The notes under the pieces were generated by a model that worked only from the letters and a program-made list of their open reading frames with translations, was not told the DNA's origin and did not search any database. From positions 87,027 through 151,026 of the forward strand of contig NZ_JBFAPK010000020.1 in the NCBI RefSeq assembly GCF_040676675.1: a DNA stretch of 64,000 bases, written 5' to 3'. Position 1 is the first letter of the stretch. Every line of letters begins with the position of its first letter. A program made the translations under genes and the position numbers. The stretch comes from JBFAPK01 sp040676675. GTDB lineage: Bacteria > Actinomycetota > Actinomycetes > Mycobacteriales > Micromonosporaceae. Positions 37,101-44,161 of the stretch are shown one piece after another.

Positions 37101-37578
37101 TGCCTGGCTGGAGCAGCGTTTCGGCGCCGGCCGGCTGCTCGACATCGACGAGCTGCCCGGGGCGGCCGACGAGGACGCCGCCACCGACGACGCGCTGGTC
37201 GAGCTGCAGGAGCGGTTCCTCGCCAGCGAGTGGGCCGACCGGACGCCGATCGAGGTGGAGGTGCCGTTCGCGACCGTCATCGCCGGGGTGGTGGTGCGGG
37301 GCCGGATGGACGCCGTCTTCGCCGCTCCCGGCGGCCGGTACGACGTGGTCGACTGGAAGACCGGGCGGCAGCCCTCCGGGGCGGCGGCGGACGCGGCGGC
37401 GGTGCAGTTGGCGGCGTACCGGCTGGCCTGGGCGGAGCTGGCGGGGGTGCCGGTCGGGCACGTGCGGGCCGCGTTCCACTACGTACGGGACGGCGTCACG
37501 GTCCGCCCGGCGGACCTGCTCGACGCCGACGGGCTCGCCGCCCTGGTGGCCGGCCTCCCGGCGGCTGAGCACCCCTGA
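34168..37578 (+). CDS. adnB: AdnB subunit of AdnAB helicase-nuclease
   Basis: 1136-residue UvrD-like helicase plus RecB-type nuclease, partner of AdnA. Motifs: VVAGAGSGKTETMAARV near 55, LLDEYQDTSHAQ near 292, GDPCQSIYGWRGA, AAKGLEWDVV, AVTRPRRLL; nuclease residues in RGRMDAVF and VVDWKTGRQ near 1063. There is no Fe-S cysteine set, as expected for AdnB. A TTG start overlapping the adnA stop (TTGA) is chosen because no ATG or GTG lies before the conserved N-terminus; this keeps SQPALFAAPP. The intact DEYQD suggests this is the main motor. Confidence 0.94.
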   Translation: MSQPALFAAPPPQRAADAGPRYTPVELARLLRLPAPTREQAAIIAAPVEPLLVVAGAGSGKTETMAARVVWLVANDYVRPEQILGLTFTRKAAGELAHRIRTRLDQLVRRLGRQRRGIEADLLAGEPTVATYHSYAARIVTEHGLRSGYEPVVRLLTEASRWQLMELLVRNYDGDMSEVGRTPGGVADAVLALAGELAEHLVTPDELAAWTGRFFGEVQSRPGKIYADVRKALAVQQARLRLLPLVRAYDRRKQDFEAMDFGDQLSRAARVARDHPEVGAIERERYRVVLLDEYQDTSHAQVVLLRSLYGGGHPVTAVGDPCQSIYGWRGASAGTLDRFPGEFTHADGRPARALTLTTSWRNRPEVLGVANGLAAPLRAAGARVAELAPAFSVDDPIPARTARGAAGGTVHCALLPTFAEEAEWIADGLLAAWRGAARMPAALPEHIPLERRPTSAVLVRVRSQIPAIEAALRDRGLPVEVVGLGGLLDTPEVRDVVCTLRVLTDPTDGAALLRLLTGARWRIGPRDLVALHRRAKEIAAERHGPRSVWTDGDEPEIVTDALDEATLVEALADLGPEQAYSAEGYARLRAYGRELALLRHRLDQPLPDLVADVERTIGLDVEVAVRAGRGGDAGLARGHLDALGDVAARFASDAAGSAPLSAFLAYLAAAEDEERGLAPGEVEVVEGAVQILTAHAAKGLEWDVVAVAGLTRGVWPGPVRNSDHYLLGLGVLPFPLRGDADGLPELELAEAADQRDVLRAMTTFTERWRAHDEREERRLAYVAVTRPRRLLLCSGYWWGDGVKRPRGPSVFLREIHDHCLSGGDGYVVDVWAPEPPGDATNPTTQVVQRAEWPSDPLGARRPAVAEGAALVCRLLAERTDAPSEPEREPRAAESGPPADPVPPVDPEVLRWRREVDLLLAERERLARRDGPVEVALPGHLSVSQLVVLRRDPQALARTLRRPMPARPDPYARRGTAFHAWLEQRFGAGRLLDIDELPGAADEDAATDDALVELQERFLASEWADRTPIEVEVPFATVIAGVVVRGRMDAVFAAPGGRYDVVDWKTGRQPSGAAADAAAVQLAAYRLAWAELAGVPVGHVRAAFHYVRDGVTVRPADLLDADGLAALVAGLPAAEHP

Positions 37579-37889
37579 CCGGCCCTGACCTGCCCTGACC
37601 GGCCCCGGGGCCGTCGGAGTCGGGGTCACCCCGGACCGCTGGATCTTGTTGGGTGGGCGGTCCGGTCCGGGTCTGCTACGCTTGCCGGGTTGCAGTTTTG
37701 GTTCCCAGAGACGGTTTTGTTCTCACAGACTTTGACTGCGCCTGGCGGATTACGACCCCAGGCGCATTTTGTTGTGTCCGGAGTTCCCGGGCGGGGCGAC
37801 CAGTGCGACTAGGCGTCCGCGCAGCGGCGCGGACTTTCACCTCGACCGTGGATGACCACCGGTCGATCGTTCCGTCAGGAGACGAGACA
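37579..37889 (+). promoter_or_regulatory. Post-adnB repeat and long leader of the cold-shock gene
   Basis: 311 bp without a gene. It opens with three 10-bp units (CCTGACCGGC-like) repeating the adnB stop trinucleotide (37575-37605). Further on is an AT-richer leader with a perfect 9-bp stem TGCGCCTGG/CCAGGCGCA (37737-37745 and 37758-37766) followed by TTTTGTTG. The position fits a long structured 5' UTR typical of csp genes; a possible -10 TACGCT lies at 37677. Whether the hairpin acts as terminator, thermosensor or neither is unknown. Confidence 0.5.
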
Positions 37890-38093
37890 ATGGCAGTTGG
37901 CACCGTGAAGTGGTTCAACTCGGAAAAGGGCTTCGGCTTCATCACCCCGGACGGCGGCGGCGCCGACGTCTTCGCCCACTTCTCCGCGATCCAGAGCTCC
38001 GGCTACCGGAGCCTGGACGAGAACCAGCGGGTGGAGTTCGAGGTCACCCAGGGCCAGAAGGGCCCGCAGGCGGAGAACATCCGCCCGCTCTGA
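37890..38093 (+). CDS. Cold-shock protein (CspA family)
   Basis: 67-residue single-domain cold-shock protein. RNP1 KGFGFI and RNP2 VFAHFSAI are intact, so it should bind single-stranded RNA/DNA as a chaperone. ATG 37890 with AGGAGACGAG upstream gives MAVGTVKWFNSEKGFGF, the universal family start. It precedes a DEAD-box RNA helicase gene, a frequent cold-shock pairing. Confidence 0.97.
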   Translation: MAVGTVKWFNSEKGFGFITPDGGGADVFAHFSAIQSSGYRSLDENQRVEFEVTQGQKGPQAENIRPL

Positions 38094-38100
38094 GCTCGGC

Positions 38101-38231
38101 GCGACTGGCGCGTCCAGTCGCGGTGGCACCGCGTCCCACCCGGCGCGGTGCCTGAGTTCGGCGCAGTTCCGCCGTGCCCTCCGGGCGCGGTGAACAGGTC
38201 CAGCCCGTCCCGAGCGGTGCGGGCTGGACCT
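38101..38231 (+). terminator. Three consecutive hairpins between csp and DEAD-box gene
   Basis: Stem 1 GCGACTGG/CCAGTCGC (38101-38121); stem 2 GGCACCGCG/CGCGGTGCC (38125-38152); stem 3 AGGTCCAGCCCG/CGGGCTGGACCT (38196-38231, 12 bp perfect). They may terminate csp mRNA or structure the leader of the helicase gene. Confidence 0.55.
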
Positions 38232-38350
38232 GACTGTTCTCCGGTTCGTGCTTGTGACGCCGTCGTGATCACCGACGGCAGCGACCCGTGGCGAAATCCC
38301 TCGCCCGGGCGCCTTCCTCGACACGTGCCGCCATCGAGGAAGGCTCCGTC

Positions 38351-39673
38351 ATGACAGAATCCAAGGTCGCTTCCTTCGCGGACGTGCGACTCGCCCCCGC
38401 GCTCTATCCGGTCCTGGCGGCGAGCGGCATCACGGCGCCGTTCCCGATCCAGGCCGCCACCCTGCCCGACTCGCTCGCCGGACGCGACGTGCTCGGCCGG
38501 GGACGTACCGGCTCGGGCAAGACGCTCGCCTTCGGGCTGCCGCTGCTCTCGCGTACCGCCGGACGCCGGGCCCGCCCGGGCCGGCCGCTCGCGCTGGTCC
38601 TCGTGCCGACCCGGGAGTTGGCGCAGCAGGTGACCGCCGCGCTGGAGCCGTACGCCCGGGCCGTGAAGCTGCGCTGCGCCACCGTGGTCGGCGGGCTGTC
38701 GTTGCCGCGACAGGCCAGCGAGCTGCGGGCCGGGGCCGAGGTGGTCGTCGCCACGCCCGGACGGCTGACGGACCTGATCAACCGGGGCGACTGCCGGCTG
38801 GACCAGGTGGCCATCACCGTGCTGGACGAGGCCGACCAGATGGCCGACATGGGCTTCCTGCCGCAGGTCACCAGGCTGCTGGAGCAGGTCGCGCCGGACG
38901 GCCAGCGGATGCTCTTCTCGGCCACCCTGGACGGCGGCGTGGACCGTCTGGTGCGCCGCTTCCTGACCAATCCGGTGTCGCACTCGGTGGACCCGGGGAC
39001 CGCCACGGTCAGCGCGATGACCCACCACGTCCTGCAGGTCGAGGCGGCGGACAAGCCCGCGGTGCTCGCGCAGATCGCCGCCCGGGACGGGCGCACAATC
39101 CTGTTCCTGGGTACGAAGCACCGCGCCGACCGGCTGGCCCGGCAGCTGCGTGCCCAGGGCGTACGGGCGGCGGCGCTGCACGGCGGCAAGTCCCAGCCGC
39201 AGCGCACCCGCATCCTGGAGCAGTTCCGTGCCGGCCAGGTCACCGCGCTGGTGGCGACCGACGTGGCGGCCCGGGGCATCCACGTCGACGGGCTCGACCT
39301 GGTGGTGAACGTGGACCCGCCGACGGAGGCCAAGGACTACCTGCACCGGGGCGGCCGTACCGCCCGGGCCGGCGCGACGGGCAGCGTGGTGACGCTGGCC
39401 CTGCCCGAGCAGCGGCGGGACGTGTCCCGACTGCTGGCCGCCGCCGGCATCAAGGCCGGCGCGGCCGCCGGGTCGGGAAGCGTCCGACCCGGCAGCGCGG
39501 AGCTGGTCCGGGTGACCGGGGCGCAGGCTCCGTCCGGCGTACCGGTCGCCCCGGACCCGACGCCCGCCCCGGCGACGGGGGCCGTGGCGGCCCGGGCGGG
39601 CTCCGCCCACCGGGGTTCGGGGCGCCCGCGGCGCCCGCGCCGTCCGCGGGCGCGTACCGAGGGAGCCCGGTAG
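38351..39673 (+). CDS. DEAD-box RNA helicase
   Basis: 440 residues. All core motifs are seen: Q motif region FPIQAATLPDSL, GRGRTGSGKT (I), PTRELAQQ (Ia), TPGRL, LDEADQM (II, DEAD), FSATLD (III), LFLGTKHRAD (IV), VATDVAARGIHVDGL (V) and HRGGRTARAG (VI). The C-terminal 60 residues are a basic Pro/Arg-rich tail ending RRPRRPRARTEGAR, likely for RNA contacts. ATG 38351 follows GAGGAAGG; a GTG at 38288 would add 21 residues. It probably unwinds structured RNA in the cold. Confidence 0.95.
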   Translation: MTESKVASFADVRLAPALYPVLAASGITAPFPIQAATLPDSLAGRDVLGRGRTGSGKTLAFGLPLLSRTAGRRARPGRPLALVLVPTRELAQQVTAALEPYARAVKLRCATVVGGLSLPRQASELRAGAEVVVATPGRLTDLINRGDCRLDQVAITVLDEADQMADMGFLPQVTRLLEQVAPDGQRMLFSATLDGGVDRLVRRFLTNPVSHSVDPGTATVSAMTHHVLQVEAADKPAVLAQIAARDGRTILFLGTKHRADRLARQLRAQGVRAAALHGGKSQPQRTRILEQFRAGQVTALVATDVAARGIHVDGLDLVVNVDPPTEAKDYLHRGGRTARAGATGSVVTLALPEQRRDVSRLLAAAGIKAGAAAGSGSVRPGSAELVRVTGAQAPSGVPVAPDPTPAPATGAVAARAGSAHRGSGRPRRPRRPRARTEGAR

Positions 39674-39701
39674 CGCAGCCCCGCCGCAGGCGGTCCGGAT
39701 C

Positions 39702-39755
39702 GGCGACCGGCGACGGCCGGTGTACCCGCGGGCACACCGGCCGAGGGCGGTCGCC
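39702..39755. terminator. Nested bidirectional terminator
   Basis: Outer stem GGCGACCG/CGGTCGCC (39702-39709, 39748-39755) and inner stem GGCCGGTGT/ACACCGGCC (39715-39723, 39734-39742) between the convergent helicase and beta-propeller genes. Confidence 0.75.
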
Positions 39756-39762
39756 GACGGCG

Positions 39763-41037
39763 TCAGCCGAGGGCGGACTCCGCGACGGTGGCGGTGCGCG
39801 CCCGCTGCGGGTGGTCGCCGACGGGAATCCGGGCCACCTGCTGCTCGGTGGCGTAGGAGATGACCGAGACGGTGTCGTCGCCGGCGACGGAGACGTAGCA
39901 GTACTGACCGTCCGCGCTGCTGGTGGCCCAGTACGTCCGCGCGCCGAGCGGGAGCAGGCTGTGCCGGAACGAGTCGCGCGACACGATCGCCGCGTAGTTC
40001 GACATCGTGCCGGCGACGCAGAGCTTGGTCCCGTCGCCGCTCATCGCGATCCCGTGGTGGGCGGAGTCGAGCACGTACTGGTCGCGGCGCAGCTGTCGGG
40101 CCTCGTCGGAGAGGGGCAGCTGGGCCACGCGGGTGACGCGGTCGGCCCGCAGGTCGTACTCGACGAAGCCGTGCAGGAACGACACCTGCAGGTAGGCGAA
40201 GCGTTCGTCGGGGGAGAGCGCCATCGGCCGTACCGCCGCGCTCATGTCGGGCATGCCGAACTCCGCGAGCTTCTGGCGGATGTCGACGCGTCGCTCGACC
40301 CGCAACGTACGGGCGTCGACGATCTCGAAGACGCGCTCGCCCTTGGTCCAGTCCAGCCACGGCTCGTCCAGCGTCGTGTAGACCGCGCCGATGCTGGCGT
40401 GGTAGATCTTGCCGCCGTCGCGCGAGTACGTGTTCTCGTGCGGCGAGTCCCCGGAGGGGAAGGTTCCGACGATCTGGCCGGTGGCCGTGTCGATCATGTC
40501 GACGAGCTTCGCGGTGGAGGCGGAGACGGCCAGCCGGCTGCCGTCGGGCGAGATCGCCATGTGATCGGCGCGCTCGCCGTCGACCCGGGTCCGCCACCGG
40601 ATCTCGCCGCTCTGTATGTCGATCGCCACGACGTCGCCGAAACTGGGCCGGGAGACGTAGACGAGGCGCCCGTCGGCCGAGGCGTACATGTCGTCGACGA
40701 ACTGGTCGTGGCCCTCGCCGATCTGCGTACGGATGAACAGGAAGGCCGCGAGCCTGACCGGGCTGAGGTAGATCTCCGCGAGCCGGGCCTCCCGGTCCGG
40801 GATCACGTTGATCCGGCGTATCCGCTGGTAGGTCCGTACGTCCACGATGTCGGCGGTGCCGTCCCAGTTGTTGCCGACCAGCAGCACCTCGCGCGTCTGC
40901 GCGGAGGTGGCGGCCGGACCGGGATCGGCCGGGGTCGATCGGGCCGCGCCGGCCGGCGCCGGGCCGAGACCCAGCAGCACGACGGCGACCGACAAGATCC
41001 ACACCTGGCTCGCTCTGGCTCTCCGGGCACGTCTCAT
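39763..41037 (-). CDS. Secreted YVTN-like beta-propeller protein
   Basis: 424 residues. The N-terminal signal peptide is ASQVWILSVAVVLLGLGPAPAGA after a positively charged start. The rest is made of seven or so YVTN/YncE-like blades, recognisable from repeats such as ADHMAISPDGSRLAVSASTAK, SRDGGKIYHASIGAVYT, MALSPDERFAYLQVS and SADGQYCYVSVAGDDTVSVI. Quinohemoprotein-like propellers with this pattern act extracellularly as binding scaffolds; no catalytic motif is seen. Divergent from the monooxygenase gene across an AT-rich 228-bp gap. Confidence 0.85.
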   Translation of the reverse strand: MRRARRARASQVWILSVAVVLLGLGPAPAGAARSTPADPGPAATSAQTREVLLVGNNWDGTADIVDVRTYQRIRRINVIPDREARLAEIYLSPVRLAAFLFIRTQIGEGHDQFVDDMYASADGRLVYVSRPSFGDVVAIDIQSGEIRWRTRVDGERADHMAISPDGSRLAVSASTAKLVDMIDTATGQIVGTFPSGDSPHENTYSRDGGKIYHASIGAVYTTLDEPWLDWTKGERVFEIVDARTLRVERRVDIRQKLAEFGMPDMSAAVRPMALSPDERFAYLQVSFLHGFVEYDLRADRVTRVAQLPLSDEARQLRRDQYVLDSAHHGIAMSGDGTKLCVAGTMSNYAAIVSRDSFRHSLLPLGARTYWATSSADGQYCYVSVAGDDTVSVISYATEQQVARIPVGDHPQRARTATVAESALG

Positions 41038-41265
41038 GGCTGAGGCACCTTTCGGGATCCGTCATCGTCTCGCCACGACCGCCCCGGTCGCCGGCATCGT
41101 CGGGGCCGGGCGGCGGATGGGTACCGGCAGCCTAAACGAAATTCATTCACGTTTCTAGATATCCGTGCCAATGGATCAATATCAGGACGGATGCCCGCCC
41201 GCGCCGCGGGCCCGGGTTGCGGCGTCGAAGACCCCGGCGCCCAGGGTGGCGTTACCGTCTCGGGC

Positions 41266-41592
41266 ATGACCGAGAACAGTCGAGTGGGACGATTCATGAC
41301 CTTCAAGGCGCAGGCCGGTCGGGGCGACGAACTGGCCTCGGCCATGCTCACCGTCGCCGAGGGGCTCCGGGGTTTCCCGGGCTGCGAGGCGTACCTGATC
41401 AGCCAGGACCGCGCGGACGCGGACACCGTCCACGTCTTGGAGGTCTGGGCGGACGACGACGCCGCCGACGCCGCGCTGCGGGCCGCCCAGGCCGCGGCGG
41501 ACGCGCCCGTTGGCATCTCCGACGTGCTGGCCATGCTCGCCGACCGGCCGCAACGGGTCGATTTCGTGCCGCGCGGCGGGGTCGGGTTCTGA
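41266..41592 (+). CDS. Antibiotic biosynthesis monooxygenase (ABM) family protein
   Basis: 108 residues with the ferredoxin-like dimeric fold of quinol monooxygenases (YgiN type): FMTFKAQAGRGDELASAMLTVAEGLRGFPGCEAYLISQDRAD and VHVLEVWADDDAADAAL. Cofactor-free oxygenases of this group act on quinols or polyketide intermediates, but the substrate is unknown. ATG 41266 is chosen; the upstream part of the frame is intergenic. Confidence 0.85.
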   Translation: MTENSRVGRFMTFKAQAGRGDELASAMLTVAEGLRGFPGCEAYLISQDRADADTVHVLEVWADDDAADAALRAAQAAADAPVGISDVLAMLADRPQRVDFVPRGGVGF

Positions 41593-41630
41593 CGCGGAGG
41601 CCCAGGCTCGCCGAAGGGCGCCCACCGCAG

Positions 41631-41668
41631 GATCGCAAAGAGTTTTTTGCAAAATTCTCTTCGCGATC
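41631..41668. promoter_or_regulatory. 38-bp near-perfect palindrome, putative operator
   Basis: Outer arms GATCGCAAAGAG (41631-41642) and CTCTTCGCGATC (41657-41668), one mismatch. The centre TTTTGCAAAA (41645-41654) is itself a perfect palindrome on the same axis. It ends 13 bp before the ATG of the ArsR-like gene, so a dimeric regulator bound here would block that operon. Confidence 0.7.
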
Positions 41669-41681
41669 ATACGGTGAGGGC

Positions 41682-42266
41682 ATGCCCGATCAACCCGTGC
41701 CGACGATCCGCGACACCGAGACCCTGCGGGCGATCGCCCATCCGATCCGCGCCAAGCTGCTGGCGCTGCTGCGCTACGAGGGGCCGGCCACCGCCTCGCA
41801 GCTGGCCCGGCGGCTGGACGAGTCGAGCGGTACCGCCAGCTACCACCTGCGCCAACTCGCCCGGTACGGCTTCGTGGAGGAGGACCCCGAGCAGCCGAAC
41901 AAGCGGGACCGGCGGTGGCGGGCCGCGCACCGGATCACCAGCTGGAACCGGGCCGACCTCGCCACCGACCCGGAAGGGCGGCAGATCAGCGACGCGCTGG
42001 AACGCCGGCAGCTGCTCACCGCCGTGGACCACTTCCAGCGGTGGTTCGCCGGCCGGGACCACCGCGATCCGCGCTGGGACGCCGTCGGCGGAGCCTTCGA
42101 CGACCTGCTGCGGCTCACGCCCTCGCAGCTCAGGGCCCTGGACGCCGAGCTGATGGCGGTCTTCGCGCGGTTCCGTACCGAACCCCCGGCGCCCGAGCCC
42201 GACGAGCCGGTCGGCCACGTACGCGTCTACACGCAGCTGCTGCCCTTCGAGGAGGTGCCGCTGTGA
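41682..42266 (+). CDS. ArsR-like winged-helix regulator
   Basis: 194 residues. The N-terminal winged helix (about 8-85) reads IRDTETLRAIAHPIRAKLLALLRYEGPATASQLARRL then ESSGTASYHLRQLARYGFVEE. The C-terminal half is an uncharacterised helical domain rich in Trp and Arg (RRWRAAHRITSWNRA). No metal-binding cysteine pair is present. It overlaps the MFS gene by four bases and lies just behind the 38-bp palindrome; autorepression with co-control of the exporter is the likely arrangement. Confidence 0.92.
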   Translation: MPDQPVPTIRDTETLRAIAHPIRAKLLALLRYEGPATASQLARRLDESSGTASYHLRQLARYGFVEEDPEQPNKRDRRWRAAHRITSWNRADLATDPEGRQISDALERRQLLTAVDHFQRWFAGRDHRDPRWDAVGGAFDDLLRLTPSQLRALDAELMAVFARFRTEPPAPEPDEPVGHVRVYTQLLPFEEVPL

Positions 42267-43711
42267 GCCGGGACGGTGCGGTGGCCCTCTCGCCCCGGCA
42301 GGCGCAGCGCCGCTACCTCGGGCTCTCCGGGGTGCGCTGGTTCGCCAGCGGGTTGATGATGCCGGTCCAGCTGTTGCTCTACACCGCGCGCGGCCTCGAC
42401 CTGCCCACCGCCGGCCTGCTGGTCGCGCTCTACTCCGCGCTGATCGTGCTCCTCGAACTTCCCACCGGCGGCCTCGCCGACCTGATCGGCCGGCGCCGGA
42501 CCATGCTGGTCTCGATCGCCGCCTACGTGACCGCGATGCTCGGCCTGGCCCTCGCGCAGCACTGGTGGCAGTTCGCCGTCGCCGTCACGCTCTCCGCGAT
42601 CGGCCGGGCGCTCGGCTCCGGTCCGCTCGACGCCTGGTACGTCGACACGGTCCGGGCCGCCGACCCGGCCGCCTCGCTGCGGGCCGGACTCTCCCGGGGC
42701 TGGGCGGTCGAGGCGCTCGGCCTCGGTCTGGCCGCGACCGTCGGCGGGTCCGCACCGCGGCTCTTCTCCGGCCTCCCCGCCGACGGGCTGATCTGCCCGT
42801 TCTCGGTACCGGCGCTCGGTGCCGCCGCCGTCGGGGCGGTCAGCTTCGTCGCGCACCTGGTCTGGATGACCGAGCCGGCCGCCGGGAACGGGTCCGTCCC
42901 GAGGCCGGCCGGCGGGCTCCGGTCGCTGCTTCGAGCCGTACCGGGGCAGGTCTCCGACGGCGTACGCCTGGCCGTGGGCGATCCGGTGATCCGGCTGCTC
43001 TTCGCCCGGACCGCCGCGATCGGCGTGGCGGTGGTCTCGATCGAGGTGCTCTCCCCGCTGCAGTTCGCCGCGCTGCTCGGCGGGGCGGAACGCGCCGCGG
43101 CGGCGTACGGGTTGCTGGTGACCGCGGCGTGGGCCGGCAGCGCGGCCGGCTCGGTCGGCGCGCCGCTGCTGTGCCGGCTCGGGGCGGCGGTCGGGCTGCG
43201 CCAGCCGCTCGCCGTCGGCGCCCTCTTCACCGGGCTGATCGCGACCGGCCCGGCGCTGCTCGCCCTGGCCGCCTTCGGTTCCGGCGGGCTTCCCGTCGCC
43301 GTGGCCGGCTACCTGCTGGCGTACCTCTGCGCCGGGGTGCCGGGACCGCTCGCCGACGAGGCGCTGCACGAGCGGGTCGGCGAGGGCCAGCGGGCCACCC
43401 TGGTCTCGGTCGGCTCGCTGGCGCTGCAGCTCGGCGGCCTCGGCGGCTCGCTCGGCGTCGCCCGGCTGGCGGACCGGGCCGGATTCGGGTCCGGCTGGCT
43501 CGTCGCCGGCGCGGCCCTGCTGCTCGCCGCGGGATTCACCGCGGCGGCGCTGCGGCGGACGCTGACGCCCGCGCCGAGCACGGCCGTGCCGGGGCCGGGT
43601 ACGGCCGTGCCGGGGCCGGGTACGGCCGTACCGGGGCCGGGTACGGCCGTGCCCGTGGCGGTGCGGCCCGACCGGCCACTGGCGACGGTCGTCGATCCGG
43701 GCGGCCCCTGA
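42263..43711 (+). CDS. MFS transporter with PGPG-repeat tail
   Basis: 482 residues, GTG start overlapping the regulator stop. Twelve hydrophobic segments can be traced. The loop 2-3 motif GGLADLIGRRRTML (MFS motif A) and GSGPLDAWYVDTV identify a drug-efflux-like major facilitator. The C-terminal cytoplasmic tail has a 21-bp/7-aa repeat TAVPGPG (3.4 copies, 43580-43650). The end of the gene is also the first unit of another 21-bp repeat that carries the stop codon. Substrate unknown; regulation through the upstream palindrome is likely. Confidence 0.92.
   Translation: MSRDGAVALSPRQAQRRYLGLSGVRWFASGLMMPVQLLLYTARGLDLPTAGLLVALYSALIVLLELPTGGLADLIGRRRTMLVSIAAYVTAMLGLALAQHWWQFAVAVTLSAIGRALGSGPLDAWYVDTVRAADPAASLRAGLSRGWAVEALGLGLAATVGGSAPRLFSGLPADGLICPFSVPALGAAAVGAVSFVAHLVWMTEPAAGNGSVPRPAGGLRSLLRAVPGQVSDGVRLAVGDPVIRLLFARTAAIGVAVVSIEVLSPLQFAALLGGAERAAAAYGLLVTAAWAGSAAGSVGAPLLCRLGAAVGLRQPLAVGALFTGLIATGPALLALAAFGSGGLPVAVAGYLLAYLCAGVPGPLADEALHERVGEGQRATLVSVGSLALQLGGLGGSLGVARLADRAGFGSGWLVAGAALLLAAGFTAAALRRTLTPAPSTAVPGPGTAVPGPGTAVPGPGTAVPVAVRPDRPLATVVDPGGP
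43580..43650 (+). repeat. In-frame 21-bp minisatellite in the MFS C-terminus
   Basis: Units starting ACGGCCGTGCCGGGGCCGGG at 43580, 43601 and 43622 plus a partial fourth; each encodes TAVPGPG. Confidence 0.93.
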
Positions 43712-43771
43712 GTCGATCCGGGCGGCCCCTGAGTCGATCGGGGCGGCGGGTGAGTCGATCGGGGCAGTTCG
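43691..43771. repeat. 21-bp tandem repeat carrying the MFS stop codon
   Basis: Units starting GTCGATCCGGGCGGCCCCTG at 43691 and 43712, then diverged units at 43733 and 43754. The first unit ends in the MFS gene TGA (43709-43711). Units two and three each end with another TGA in the same frame, giving back-up stops. Confidence 0.93.
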
Positions 43772-43893
43772 GGACGGCCGTGGGTCCACCCGATTGGGTC
43801 CGATGGGTGACTGTGCCATGTCCGGCCATGCGGAATTCTGTCCTCCGGGGGACCAAGCGGGGCCGGTTCGGCCCTGCGGTGGGAGGTATCGCG

Positions 43894-44097
43894 ATGGCCG
43901 GTCACGCCGGAACGGGGGCGTTGCGCGAGATTTTCGTGGTGCTGGTGCTTGCTGTGTCGGGTCTGTTCCTCGCCCTGCTCGTCGCCTTCACCCCGTGGTA
44001 CGCGGCGCTCGGTCTCGCCGAGAAGTCGATGGTGGTGGAGCTGCACGCGCCGGACGCGCCGCAGACGGGCACGGAACTCACCAGCGCCGGCGGCTGA
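43894..44097 (+). CDS. Small single-pass membrane protein, unknown
   Basis: 67 residues with one clear membrane helix (about 12-37, IFVVLVLAVSGLFLALLVAF) and a hydrophilic C-terminal tail. ATG 43894 is preceded by GGGAGGT. No family recognised; size and topology suggest an accessory or structural membrane peptide. Confidence 0.65.
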   Translation: MAGHAGTGALREIFVVLVLAVSGLFLALLVAFTPWYAALGLAEKSMVVELHAPDAPQTGTELTSAGG

Positions 44098-44161
44098 CGG
44101 CGCCGGCCGGCGCGACGCCGGCCCGGCACCGCCACGGCGTCGTGGTGTTCACTAGAGGGCG

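Noticed and set aside
34153..37629. Very long minus-strand open frame opposite adnB
   Set aside because: It lacks any recognisable domain and is composed of Arg/Pro/Gly-rich antisense sequence; adnB on the other strand has all helicase and nuclease motifs.
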